Origin: Rufibacter radiotolerans
GTDB taxonomy: Bacteria > Bacteroidota > Bacteroidia > Cytophagales > Hymenobacteraceae
Reading direction: 5' to 3'
Length of the DNA: 64,000 nt
Assembly (NCBI RefSeq): GCF_001078055.1
Contig: NZ_CP010777.1
Span: forward strand, 2,130,408 to 2,194,407
Under the pieces are notes generated by a model. It made no database searches, was not told where the DNA came from, and saw only the letters and a program-made list of their open reading frames with translations. This document shows, one piece after another, positions 25,296-34,112 of the stretch. Every line of letters begins with the position of its first letter. Position 1 is the stretch's first letter. The translations under genes were made by a program, and so were the position numbers.

Positions 25296-25892
25296 TTATT
25301 TCCCAAAGAGCTTATAGCCTAAACTCACGATCACCTGGTTATTTTTAATATCCGCAGAGCCTGCGTTGGCGTCATTGTAGGAACGTTTCAGGCTCTCATA
25401 CCGAACATCGGCGGTGAACCGGGAGATATCTATGCCGCCCCCCACCTGGTAGCCCCATTCTGAATTTTCCAGGTACTGGTCAATTTTATCGTCCCCAATA
25501 TCCCCGTCTAACAAAACAGAGGCTACTGGTCCGCCATAGGCCCGGAAGAAAGCCAACTTATAGCCTACCAGCAGCGGGACATCTAAATGCGTGAACCCTA
25601 ATTTCTCAACAATGGTACCTTGCTGGGTGTCATCATATTTTATTTCTCCCCCAGATTTGGAGAGCAGCACCTCGGGCTGTAACATAAAGCCCAACACATT
25701 GGCCCGCACAAAAATACCGGCGTGGTACCCCTTTATATCGCCCCCTTCCTTAAACTTTTGGAAGGAGCCTTGCGGGTCTTTTATATCTATGTTAGATGAG
25801 CTCATGCCCCCCTTTATACCCAGAGAAACCTGCGCCTGGGCCAGAAAACCCATCAAAAGAAAAACCACCGAAAATAGGATACTCTTTTTCAT
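25296..25892 (-). CDS. PorT-like outer membrane beta-barrel protein
   Basis: 198 residues from the ATG at 25892 (an in-frame ATG at 25898 is equally possible). Signal peptide ends GFLAQAQ. The mature part has alternating beta strands with LGIKGGMSSSNID at the N-terminus, LDVPLLVGYKL in the middle and a C-terminal strand VIVSLGYKLFGK, typical of the small beta-barrel family (outer membrane protein beta-barrel/PorT-like). Specific function unknown. Confidence 0.85.
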   Translation of the reverse strand: MKKSILFSVVFLLMGFLAQAQVSLGIKGGMSSSNIDIKDPQGSFQKFKEGGDIKGYHAGIFVRANVLGFMLQPEVLLSKSGGEIKYDDTQQGTIVEKLGFTHLDVPLLVGYKLAFFRAYGGPVASVLLDGDIGDDKIDQYLENSEWGYQVGGGIDISRFTADVRYESLKRSYNDANAGSADIKNNQVIVSLGYKLFGK

Positions 25893-26375
25893 AATCAATT
25901 TTCTATGCTATCTATAAAATGATATTTCAACATTATTGAGGCTGCCCTACCTAGCCCTTAAAACCTAGTCCAGCTTAAAAATATTCTCCCTGTTCTAGGC
26001 TTGGATAGCCAAATCAACCCAGTGTATACTTGAGGGATGAGATTTAATCCTAACCACATATAACGGCCACTTCATGGCTGACGAAGTCTAGCTGGGTTGT
26101 AAAGCAAACGTCAATATTACTATCAATATTTCAAACTTTAAAACAAAGCAAACAAGCTTAAACCCAATTATGGCAGCCCATAAACGGTCCTGCCTACCCT
26201 TGTACCAATTAGGCAAAGGCTGAAAGCAAATTATCAGCCAAAAAATTCGGAAGGGTGATTTTATCTCGCATTCGGCTATCTACTTTACCGGCAGAGAGTA
26301 GAAAATCAAACCAAATAATTGCAACACCTCACCGGATTCACGTTCTTTCCAATGTTTGACATTTCAGAAGCTTCC
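25893..26375. other. Divergent intergenic region, no gene seen
   Basis: The 483-bp AT-rich gap lies between the divergent beta-barrel and ThuA genes. I see no palindromic repeat, no convincing TAnnTTTG box and no small ORF with coding character. It may hold long regulatory leaders. Confidence 0.4.
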
Positions 26376-27113
26376 ATGAAATCCCTTAACCCAATTCTTC
26401 TTTTTCTGATCACCACGCTTTTAGCCTGTTCTTCACCCCAGCAAAAAACAAAAGAAAGGACTTATGGTGTGCTGGTGTTTTATAAAACGGCGGGTTTTTA
26501 CCACAACTCTATTCCGGCGGGTCTGGTGGCTCTTCAGGAATTGGGGAAGGAGCATGCCTTCACGGTAGATACCACCAATAATGCGGCTGTGTTCACGGCT
26601 GAATCTTTAAAAAAGTACCGGGCTGTCATCTTTCTGAGCACCACCCAGAACGTGCTGGACCCAGCGCAGGAGAAAGCCATGGAAGGGTATATCAAAGCAG
26701 GCGGAGGCTTTGTGGGCATCCATGCCGCCACCGACACCGAATATGACTGGCCCTGGTACAACCAATTGGTGGGCGCCCAGTTTGCTAGTCACCCGGCCAT
26801 ACAGGAGGCCACGGTGCGGGTACTTGATCATAAACACCCCGCCACTTCTTTTCTACCGGCCAGTTGGCAGCGGAAAGACGAATGGTACAACTTCAAAAAC
26901 ATCAGCCCCAACATTAAGGTATTGGCAACCCTTGATGAAGCCACCTATACCGGGGGCCAAAACGGAGACCACCACCCTATTGCCTGGTATCATGCTTTTG
27001 ACGGAGGAAGAGCGTTTTATACCGGCGGCGGACATACCAAGGAAAGCTTCCAGGAACCTCTATTTCGGCAGCATCTTTTAGGTGGCATACTGTACGCCAT
27101 GGGCAAGAAATAG
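26376..27113 (+). CDS. ThuA domain-containing lipoprotein
   Basis: 245 residues from the ATG at 26376, which begins a lipoprotein signal (KSLNPILLFLITTLLACSS; Cys at about 16); the frame is open upstream to 26319 but that part is not signal-like. The ThuA/trehalose-utilisation fold (class I glutamine-amidotransferase-like) is marked by VLVFYKTAGFYHNSIPAG, GGFVGIHAATDTEYDWPWY, HPIAWYH and FYTGGGHTKESF. Bacteroidota ThuA lipoproteins often occur in carbohydrate loci; a role in sugar (possibly 3-keto-sugar) metabolism is plausible but unproved. Between this gene and the pullulanase-like gene lies a perfect palindromic repeat. Confidence 0.88.
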   Translation: MKSLNPILLFLITTLLACSSPQQKTKERTYGVLVFYKTAGFYHNSIPAGLVALQELGKEHAFTVDTTNNAAVFTAESLKKYRAVIFLSTTQNVLDPAQEKAMEGYIKAGGGFVGIHAATDTEYDWPWYNQLVGAQFASHPAIQEATVRVLDHKHPATSFLPASWQRKDEWYNFKNISPNIKVLATLDEATYTGGQNGDHHPIAWYHAFDGGRAFYTGGGHTKESFQEPLFRQHLLGGILYAMGKK

Positions 27114-27190
27114 GGGTGCCGGGCAAAAGTTGTTTTAGGTAAGCCATTTCTGGCTTTCTAAGAAAAAAGGCATTAAGAAGTATTAAAAGA

Positions 27191-27246
27191 AAGAGGGAGC
27201 GTTTTGGGTCTGTTTTTGCAAAAACAGACCCAAAACGCTCCCTCTT
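27191..27246. repeat. Dispersed palindromic repeat, perfect 27-bp arms
   Basis: Arms 27191-27217 and 27220-27246 are exact complements around a 2-base loop. The core has GGGTC paired with GACCC, a compensated change relative to the GGGCC/GGCCC copies. Outer arm AAGAGGGAGCG is unique. Between convergent ThuA and GH13 genes. Confidence 0.95.
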
Positions 27247-27293
27247 CTATGCACTACCTTATGGGTTTTCAGCCCAAGGACAGAGTGCTGGTT

Positions 27294-30113
27294 TTACTGA
27301 ACCACCACCTGCAAGGTTCTGGCCGTGCCGCCTGTGATGATTTTGCACAGGTACAGGCCTGGCGCCAGGGAACGGCCATTCCCCCCTATCAGCTTTTGCT
27401 GCACCGTCTGGGTACCTGCTCCCTGGCGGCCCAGGGAGCGCTGCACCACTTTTCGCCCTAACTGGTCATATAGTTGCAGGCTTACCTCACTGGAAGAAAC
27501 CAAGTTGTAGCGCAGTGTCACTTCGCCAGCGCTAGCTGGGTTAGGGAATACCACTGCATTCTTTACCAACGCAGACTCCTCATCGGTTTTGGTAAGGATG
27601 CTACCGTTAGAGAGGCGCTTGGTGGTATAGATTCGGTACTCGCCTGGCTGCAGGGTAATGCTCTGGTTCACGCTGGAAACCGAATAGCTCTGGCCGGTCA
27701 CGTAATCATACCAGGTCCCTGTTCTCTGGAACCGTGGGTCAATGGTACCTGAAGCCACGCCAAAGTTCCCTAAGATAGCCACGTCCATGTCTGGGTGCTG
27801 AATATGGATGGTCTTCATGGCGTTGGCCAGGTTCAGAGTGAAATCACCAGACTCAAAGGCAGGCTCGTTGATCTTGAGCTTAATAAGGGCCGTGTACACA
27901 TTGTATAGCTTCTTGCGATCCGCCTCCTGGTAGTAGTTCCAGAGGATAGGCTTATCGCCGGTTCGGCCGTTTTGGTTAATGGAGATGTCATAGCCCAGCT
28001 CTCCAAACTGCCACACCATTTTAGGGCCCGGAATGGTGAAGAAGAAGGCGCTGGTGAGCTGCATGCGCTGCAAGGCCGTTGTCAGGTTCTGGATACTGTA
28101 GTTCCCGTTGATATTGCCATAGGCCAGGGCTTCCACCATCAGGCGCTCCTCGTCGTGGCTTTCCATGTACCCTACCACGTTGGGGCTGGTCCAGTTGCGC
28201 TGCTTATAGGAGATCCAGTTGAAGTTGGAGTCATTGGTGTAGCCTAGCGCCGCCTGCTTGTAATTGCCGTGCAGGTTGCCCCAGAGCATCATGCCGTGGT
28301 TAGACAGCACCGTCTCCTCTGAGTTATCCGCGAAGTGCTCCAAAATCACATAAGCACTGTTGTCTACCGTCCATAAGTGGTCGGCCATGCGCTTCAGGAG
28401 ATCAATCCGGCTCTGGTCATACTGGCCCCAGGCGCTTACGCTCCCCAAGGTCTGTTTCTGGGTGAACCCTTTGGAAAGGTCAAACCGGTAGCCGTCAATT
28501 TTGTATTCGCGCAGCCAATACTCCGTTACGCGGTCCACAAAATACTTGGTGGCGGCACTTTCATGGTTGAAATCATGGCCCACGTTGTAATCATGCTTCG
28601 GGTCTGGGTTAAACCAGGGGTTTTCCGGAGTGGTTTTGCCGGTAGAGGGGTTATAGTACAGCTGCACCATAGGCGACTGCCCGAAGGAATGGTTTAAGGC
28701 AATGTCCATGATCACGGCTATGCCGCGGGCGTGTGCCTCGTCTATAAAACGCTTGAGCGTCTCTTTGGGTCCGTAATATTTGTCTGGCGCAAAATAATAC
28801 ACCGAGTTGTAGCCCCAGCTGAGGTTCCCCTCATACTCATGGATGGGCAGCAGTTCAATGGCATTGATGCCCATGCGGGTAAGGTAATCCAGGGTGTCGG
28901 TGAGGGTTTTGTAGTCATGCTTGGCAATAAAATCACGCACCAGCAGCTCATAGATCACTAGGTCCGTTTTCTTGGGCTTGGAGAAGTTGGTCACTTTCCA
29001 GTTATAGGCCGGCTGGTTGGTCTGGAACACCGAAACCATGCCCGTGGCCTTTCCAGCGGGGTACGCCTTCAGGTTTGGGTACGTCTCCGCAGAAATGTAG
29101 CGGTCTTCATTGGGGTCCAGGGTTTTCTCTGTGTAAGGATCTCCTATGCGCAGGGTTTCATCTACCAGGTATTGGTAGGCGTATTCCTGACCGGGCGCCA
29201 GGTTATCAATCTGCACCCAGTAGCGGGCCCCATCAGCGGTTCTGTTCATCTGGGTCGCGCCCACCTGCCAGTTATTGAAATCGCCCACCACGTACACACT
29301 TTGCTTGTTGGGCGCATACAGGTTAAGCAAGACGCTGGTACTGCTCAGATAGGTTACCCCATCTTTGGCATTAGCGGGCAGAGCCTGCGTGTTGGTGGCC
29401 GTGCGCACCACGTAGGTAAAGGAATCAACTGCCGTGGTGGCGCCACTCTGGGCTACCAGTTTCACTTTGTTAAAGCCCAGCTGAGTGGCAGTGAGGGTGG
29501 TTTGGATGGTAGAAGCGTTGGCCTCTTGTTTCACCTTGGTGCCATTCACAAAAAGTTGGAGCGTAGCATTGGTAGAAGAGGTAGCGGTCACCGGAATGCT
29601 TGCGCCTTGGTTCACAAAGATGCCGTTCATCCCTACCGTAGGTTGGGTAAAAGCAACATTGATGGCACCCGCCATGTAGATGGGCACTTTGATGTCCTTG
29701 CCGCCGGTGTCCTTGCCTTCCTTCGTGCCGGTCCCGTTCCGGAACACAAACATAATTGCCTTGATCTCCTCAGACGCCGGCACGTTGTAATAGGTTCTGG
29801 GGGTGATGGTGATCCGGTAAAGGTTGTTACCCAGGGAGGTCATCAAAGCGGCGGGGGTATTGGAGTTCCAGGGCGCCTTTACATACTTCCAGTCAGAGTC
29901 AGAAGTGCTCAGGTTGGTTATGACCCCGGTATGAGCGTAAACGGGTTCGCTCACGTTGGCCAATCCGCCCGTGCCTTTAGAGGCATCAAAGGTAATAGTG
30001 ACGGGCTCATTATGAGTAGGATACGTGGGGGACCAGGTCACCACCTGCGCCTGTACCGCCTGTACCAGCAATAAAACCAGCAACAAGCCAAGCAAACGGA
30101 ACGTAGTTTTCAT
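27294..30113 (-). CDS. GH13 pullulanase/amylase-like enzyme with T9SS sorting domain
   Basis: 939 residues from the ATG at 30113, where a signal peptide begins (KTTFRLLGLLLVLLLVQAVQAQ); the frame is open to 30230 but that stretch carries the operator-like site. Domains: N-terminal starch-binding/Ig-like region (about 25-260), CBM48-like (VYVVGDFNNWQVGATQMNR, about 275-360), GH13 barrel with Asp545 (YRFDLSKGF), Glu592 (VILEHFADN) and Asp654 (ESHDEER), a C-terminal beta domain, and a T9SS type A sorting domain (about 850-939, VFPNPASAGEVTLRYNL ... LAPGLYLCKI). It probably acts on branched alpha-glucan at the cell surface or outside. Confidence 0.93.
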   Translation of the reverse strand: MKTTFRLLGLLLVLLLVQAVQAQVVTWSPTYPTHNEPVTITFDASKGTGGLANVSEPVYAHTGVITNLSTSDSDWKYVKAPWNSNTPAALMTSLGNNLYRITITPRTYYNVPASEEIKAIMFVFRNGTGTKEGKDTGGKDIKVPIYMAGAINVAFTQPTVGMNGIFVNQGASIPVTATSSTNATLQLFVNGTKVKQEANASTIQTTLTATQLGFNKVKLVAQSGATTAVDSFTYVVRTATNTQALPANAKDGVTYLSSTSVLLNLYAPNKQSVYVVGDFNNWQVGATQMNRTADGARYWVQIDNLAPGQEYAYQYLVDETLRIGDPYTEKTLDPNEDRYISAETYPNLKAYPAGKATGMVSVFQTNQPAYNWKVTNFSKPKKTDLVIYELLVRDFIAKHDYKTLTDTLDYLTRMGINAIELLPIHEYEGNLSWGYNSVYYFAPDKYYGPKETLKRFIDEAHARGIAVIMDIALNHSFGQSPMVQLYYNPSTGKTTPENPWFNPDPKHDYNVGHDFNHESAATKYFVDRVTEYWLREYKIDGYRFDLSKGFTQKQTLGSVSAWGQYDQSRIDLLKRMADHLWTVDNSAYVILEHFADNSEETVLSNHGMMLWGNLHGNYKQAALGYTNDSNFNWISYKQRNWTSPNVVGYMESHDEERLMVEALAYGNINGNYSIQNLTTALQRMQLTSAFFFTIPGPKMVWQFGELGYDISINQNGRTGDKPILWNYYQEADRKKLYNVYTALIKLKINEPAFESGDFTLNLANAMKTIHIQHPDMDVAILGNFGVASGTIDPRFQRTGTWYDYVTGQSYSVSSVNQSITLQPGEYRIYTTKRLSNGSILTKTDEESALVKNAVVFPNPASAGEVTLRYNLVSSSEVSLQLYDQLGRKVVQRSLGRQGAGTQTVQQKLIGGNGRSLAPGLYLCKIITGGTARTLQVVVQ

Positions 30114-30164
30114 GCGATAGGCTATTTTATATTCTAAATGGAAAATTAGGGAAGGCGAAATTCG

Positions 30165-30186
30165 GCAACGAAATCGATTTCCTTGC
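30165..30186. promoter_or_regulatory. Putative LacI-family operator at the pullulanase/branching-enzyme divergent promoter
   Basis: Two 11-base halves, GCAACGAAATC and GATTTCCTTGC, are complementary at 10 of 11 positions with a central CG. The core AAATCGATTT is identical to the site upstream of susC (5331-5344), 25 kb away. It lies 52 bp upstream of the GH13 start codon and 131 bp upstream of the branching-enzyme start, so it could affect both. Confidence 0.65.
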
Positions 30187-30287
30187 GAATTTATTAAATT
30201 TTTATGGGTTAACCACAGCCTTATTATCAACTTTCCATGGCTTTTATCAATTCTTCTTCACTTGTTGCAGCTTACCCGTATGAGGTG

Positions 30288-30296
30288 TAACTTTTG
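30288..30296 (+). promoter_or_regulatory. Possible -7 promoter box of the branching-enzyme gene
   Basis: TAACTTTTG resembles TAnnTTTG with one extra base in the spacer, 20 bp before the ATG at 30317. Weak evidence. Confidence 0.3.
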
Positions 30297-30316
30297 CCCC
30301 ACCCAAACCTGAGAAT

Positions 30317-32338
30317 ATGCCTAAGGCACCTACCCTACTCCCTTTAGTTGAATCAGATAGCTGGCTTACCCCCTATGCCCCGCAGTTGAAGGAACGGCAG
30401 GATCGTTTTAACCAAACGGTCACCTACATAAACCAGGAAACCGGCTCTTTATCGGCGTACGCTGCCTGGCACCACCAGATGGGTCTGCACTTTGAGCCTG
30501 AGCACAACGGCTGGCGCTTCCGCGAGTGGGCCCCGGCCGCCCGTTCCCTTTCCCTGATTGGGGACTTCAATTTCTGGGACCGCTCCCGCCACCCCCTGCA
30601 GCGGCAGGAAAACGGAATCTGGGAAATCTTTATCCCGGCTTCTGAGGCGCAACTAACCCATGGCCAACGCTACAAAGTGCACGTGGTAGACGCCAACGGC
30701 GAGGGCAAGGACCGCATTTCTCCGTTTACCTTCCGGGCCATCCAGGACCCCGACACCTATGATTTTTCGGGTCAGGTCTGGCAACCCGAAAATCCTTTCA
30801 AGTGGAATGATGGGGCCTTCAAAGTCAAAAAAATTACCCAACCCCTCATCTACGAGTGCCATGTGGGCATGGCCCAGGAAAAGCACGGGGTAGGAACCTA
30901 CCGCGAGTTTGCCGATACCATCCTGCCGCACATTGCGGAGACCGGCTACAACTGCCTGCAGTTGATGGCCCTCATGGAGCACCCCTACTATGGGTCCTTT
31001 GGCTACCACGTGTCTAACTTCTTTGCGCCAACCTCAAGGTTTGGCACGCCCGAAGATTTAAAATACCTGATCAACGAGGCCCACCGCCGGGGCATTGCCG
31101 TGATCATGGACCTGATCCATGCCCACGCCGTGAAAAACGAGGCCGAAGGCCTGGCCAACTTTGACGGTTCCGGTGACCAGTATTTCCATGCCGGGCCCCG
31201 AGGCACCCACCCCGGCTGGGATTCCATGCTGTTTAACTACGGGTCCCCCGAAGTGCGGCGCTTCCTTTTGTCTAACGTGCGCTATTGGCTGGAGGAATTC
31301 CACCTGGACGGCTTCCGGTATGACGGCGTCACGTCCATGCTTTACCACCACCACGGCGAGGGCGTGGCCTTTGGGCACTATGACCGCTATTTTGACAAAG
31401 GCGTAGACGAAGACGCCATTCTGTACCTCCAATTGGCCTCCCAATTGTCCCATACCATGAAAGCGGGCTCTATTCTCATTGCGGAAGACATGAGCGGGAT
31501 GCCCGGTCTCTGCCGCCCCATTAAAGATGGTGGGGTTGGGTTTGATTACCGCCTGGGCATGGGCATTCCGGATTACTGGATCAAGACCCTTAAGCACAAG
31601 CGGGACGAAGACTGGAACCTGGATGAGATCTGGCACGAACTCACCAATCGCCGTAAAGGCGAGAAAACCGTGGCGTACGCCGAATCACATGACCAGTCTC
31701 TGGTAGGTGACAAAACCCTGGCCTTCTGGCTCATGGATAAGGAAATGTACTTTCATATGCGCACCGATGACCCGAACCCGGTCATTGACCGCGGCATTGC
31801 CCTGCACAAAATGATCAGGCTCATCACCCTGGCTCTGGGCGGAGAGGCTTTCCTGACTTTTATGGGTAATGAATTCGGTCACCCAGAATGGGTGGATTTC
31901 CCAAGGCTGGGCAACAACTGGAGCTACCAGTATGCGCGCCGGCAATGGTCTCTGGTAGAAAATACAGAACTGCGGTACCGGCACCTTTGGCAATTTGAGA
32001 AGGAAATGTTGGCCATAGCCCAGGAATATAAGATTATGGAGCACGGGGCGGCCCATAAACTTCACCAGGACAACCACAACAACGTGCTGATCTTTGAGCG
32101 CGCCGGCCTGGTGTTCCTGTTTAATTTCTCCCCGCAGAATTCAGTGCCGGATTACAGGTTCCCGGTGCAGGAGGCGGGCAGCTATTCGGTTATCCTGTCT
32201 TCAGACGCGCCGGAGAACGGTGGGCATGACCGGGTAGACACCTCTATACGGTACTTTACCCAACCCACCAAATTCGGGCCCAGAATGAGTATCTACCTGC
32301 CTAACCGGACCGCGCTGGTGCTCAAGAAGGAAGATTAG
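30317..32338 (+). CDS. glgB: 1,4-alpha-glucan branching enzyme, GH13_8-like (eukaryotic type)
   Basis: 673 residues, cytoplasmic (no signal peptide). CBM48 at about 60-165 (FREWAPAARSLSLIGDFNFW), GH13 barrel with YGSFGYHVSNFFAPTSRFG, nucleophile Asp336 in DGFRYDGVTSMLYHHHG, acid/base Glu390 in LIAEDMSGMPGLCRP, Asp459 in YAESHDQSLVGDKT, and a C-terminal beta domain. These signature segments resemble the branching enzymes of animals, fungi and plants (GH13_8) more than typical bacterial GlgB. It introduces alpha-1,6 branches into glycogen. Divergent from the T9SS GH13 gene with a shared operator-like site; a terminator follows at 32394-32430. Confidence 0.92.
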   Translation: MPKAPTLLPLVESDSWLTPYAPQLKERQDRFNQTVTYINQETGSLSAYAAWHHQMGLHFEPEHNGWRFREWAPAARSLSLIGDFNFWDRSRHPLQRQENGIWEIFIPASEAQLTHGQRYKVHVVDANGEGKDRISPFTFRAIQDPDTYDFSGQVWQPENPFKWNDGAFKVKKITQPLIYECHVGMAQEKHGVGTYREFADTILPHIAETGYNCLQLMALMEHPYYGSFGYHVSNFFAPTSRFGTPEDLKYLINEAHRRGIAVIMDLIHAHAVKNEAEGLANFDGSGDQYFHAGPRGTHPGWDSMLFNYGSPEVRRFLLSNVRYWLEEFHLDGFRYDGVTSMLYHHHGEGVAFGHYDRYFDKGVDEDAILYLQLASQLSHTMKAGSILIAEDMSGMPGLCRPIKDGGVGFDYRLGMGIPDYWIKTLKHKRDEDWNLDEIWHELTNRRKGEKTVAYAESHDQSLVGDKTLAFWLMDKEMYFHMRTDDPNPVIDRGIALHKMIRLITLALGGEAFLTFMGNEFGHPEWVDFPRLGNNWSYQYARRQWSLVENTELRYRHLWQFEKEMLAIAQEYKIMEHGAAHKLHQDNHNNVLIFERAGLVFLFNFSPQNSVPDYRFPVQEAGSYSVILSSDAPENGGHDRVDTSIRYFTQPTKFGPRMSIYLPNRTALVLKKED

Positions 32339-32393
32339 AAGCAAAAGCAGCTGGTTTTATGATGGTGCTGCCATTTTGAATTTGGCTAAAAGT

Positions 32394-32430
32394 AAAAGGC
32401 CTCCGCAGTATTCATGCGGAGGCCTCTTTG
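32394..32430 (+). terminator. Terminator after the branching-enzyme gene
   Basis: AGGCCTCCGCA, a 7-base loop and TGCGGAGGCCT, followed by CTTTG; flanked by AAAA on the left. It lies 56 bp downstream of the stop codon. Confidence 0.8.
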
Positions 32431-32485
32431 TTGCTGGGATTTCCTTCGGGTAAAAAACAGGTTCAGGTTTGGGTACTATAGCTGC

Positions 32486-32524
32486 CGTTTTAAGGCGTTT
32501 TTCCTAAAACAGGTCCAAAACGCT
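32486..32524. repeat. Dispersed palindromic repeat, imperfect copy
   Basis: CGTTTTAAGGCGTTTTT and AAAACAGGTCCAAAACGC around TCCT. The right arm fits the family core, while the left arm has lost its GCCTG. Confidence 0.6.
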
Positions 32525-32553
32525 TTTAGAGAACTTAGCCCAATAAGGGAAAA

Positions 32554-33900
32554 TTAATTCTTTGGCAATAGAACGTTCTGCAGGGCCTCATTCACCTTGT
32601 CTGCGGTGGCATCCCAAGTCAGGTGTTGCAATGCCCGCTGGTTGGCTTCCACCTGTTTCTTGCGCAGGCTCTTATCGCGCAGCAAGGAAACAATGTGCTG
32701 GGCCAGTCCATCAATGTCATTGCAGTCGGCTACGTTTGCCTGGGGTAATACCTCAGCGGCACCCGTCTGCATAGACAGAACCACCGGCAAACCTACCTGC
32801 GTCGCTTCCAAGGCGGCCAACCCAAAGGGCTCTGACAGTGCGGGCAGGCAGAAAACTGCCGAATTGCGGAGAAGCTTCTCAGCTTGTTCTGGGGGTAAAA
32901 ATCCGGTGAAGGTCACCGCGTCCTTAATGCCCAGTTTCTCTACCAGCAACCTGGCCTCCTCTAACTGGGGGCCATGGCCCGCTAAGACAAAGTGCGCAGC
33001 GGGTTCATGAAGCAAAACTTGCCTGGCTATTTTAATAAACTGCAAAGGTCCCTTTTGGGCAACCAATCGGCCCAGAAAAGTAACCTGCTTGTTTTTAACC
33101 GGCGTAGCCGGGGCAGAAGAGATTCTATCGGCACCGTTGTAGACTACTTTCACCTTCTTGGCAGAAATGCCGTACCGTTTCACAATCATACGGGCGGTGC
33201 GTTCGCTTACGGCCAGCACCAGATCAGCGGCTTGCAGGGCTTTTGTTTCCAGTTCATACACCCAGCCCAAAGGCTCCCCTACCTGGCGGTCAAAAGACAG
33301 GCTGTGCACGTGCAGTACCAATGGAATCTTGCGCTGGATCTTGATCTCCACCCCGGCCAGGTACGTCATCCAGTCATGGGCATAGACTACATCTATCTCT
33401 TTATGCGAGGCGAGCCTGGCAGCATAGCGGGCAAACTGAATCACCTCAAAATTAATAGTGCCTTTGGCCCAGGTGGCCACCGAGATTTGGGGCTGCCCTA
33501 TCTTGGGGATAGAAGCAGGACTGTTGGTGGGAGCGGTTTCCTCAGGCCAGGTAGTTACAGGCGCTGCCTCGTGCTCCACGGGGTCAGTAAGAACGGGGTA
33601 CGAAATACTCTCCTCCGGATCTTCATACGGGAAAAGGTTAGCGGGCACCCGGTGGGTAGTGGCAAAGCGGTCAAAGGATTTGGCCACGGGGGCCTGCTGG
33701 ATTTCCTCCAGGTCAAGGGTATCCAGGCCTACTACTTCCGCATGGTGCTCAAGCGCCAGATGGTCTGCCTGGGGCACAATCATGGTAAGCTCTACCTCAG
33801 TGGCAAGAGCCTCTGCCAGGTGAAAACAGGCTTTGCCTACTCCTCCGTTCAGAATGGGCTGATCTTCCCATCCTAACATTAATACGCGTAGTTTTTTCAT
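32554..33900 (-). CDS. Glycosyltransferase family 4 protein
   Basis: 448 residues, GT-B fold. N-terminal GGVGKACFHLAEAL (about 19-32) is the nucleotide-sugar-proximal Gly-rich loop; DVVYAHDWMTYLAG is the acceptor-side His motif; the C-terminal GT4 domain has VTFLGRLVAQKGPLQFI and the E-x7-E motif in LSEPFGLAALEAT. Located among glycogen genes, so it may be a starch/glycogen-synthase-like or maltosyl-type enzyme, but the donor and acceptor are unknown. An acidic, Pro-rich stretch (about 95-155) interrupts the N-terminal domain and looks like an insertion. Divergent from the GH31 gene. Confidence 0.88.
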   Translation of the reverse strand: MKKLRVLMLGWEDQPILNGGVGKACFHLAEALATEVELTMIVPQADHLALEHHAEVVGLDTLDLEEIQQAPVAKSFDRFATTHRVPANLFPYEDPEESISYPVLTDPVEHEAAPVTTWPEETAPTNSPASIPKIGQPQISVATWAKGTINFEVIQFARYAARLASHKEIDVVYAHDWMTYLAGVEIKIQRKIPLVLHVHSLSFDRQVGEPLGWVYELETKALQAADLVLAVSERTARMIVKRYGISAKKVKVVYNGADRISSAPATPVKNKQVTFLGRLVAQKGPLQFIKIARQVLLHEPAAHFVLAGHGPQLEEARLLVEKLGIKDAVTFTGFLPPEQAEKLLRNSAVFCLPALSEPFGLAALEATQVGLPVVLSMQTGAAEVLPQANVADCNDIDGLAQHIVSLLRDKSLRKKQVEANQRALQHLTWDATADKVNEALQNVLLPKN

Positions 33901-34112
33901 TACAGGCTTATTTTCCTCTTTTGGGGAGGGGGGAGTGGTTGACTCGTAAAGTTAACCATGCATTGCTCTATATCAAGGCGCACGACGGCATTTTTTTAAA
34001 TTGCCGAAGTTAAATAATGACGGATCTAAAAAACATTCCGTAATTATGCAGTTTATTTAAAGTACAAATACGTACCTCCAACTTCATCTTCATTCTTCGC
34101 CCTTTCTTTAAT

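Noticed and set aside
29172..30074. 300-codon plus-strand frame inside the T9SS GH13 gene
   Set aside because: Fully antisense to a gene with all catalytic motifs; no domain or promoter of its own.
33997..34017. Inverted repeat CGGCA...TGCCG in the GT4/GH31 divergent gap
   Set aside because: Only 5-bp GC arms with an off-centre AT run; it does not match the AAATCGATTT operator, so not called as a site.
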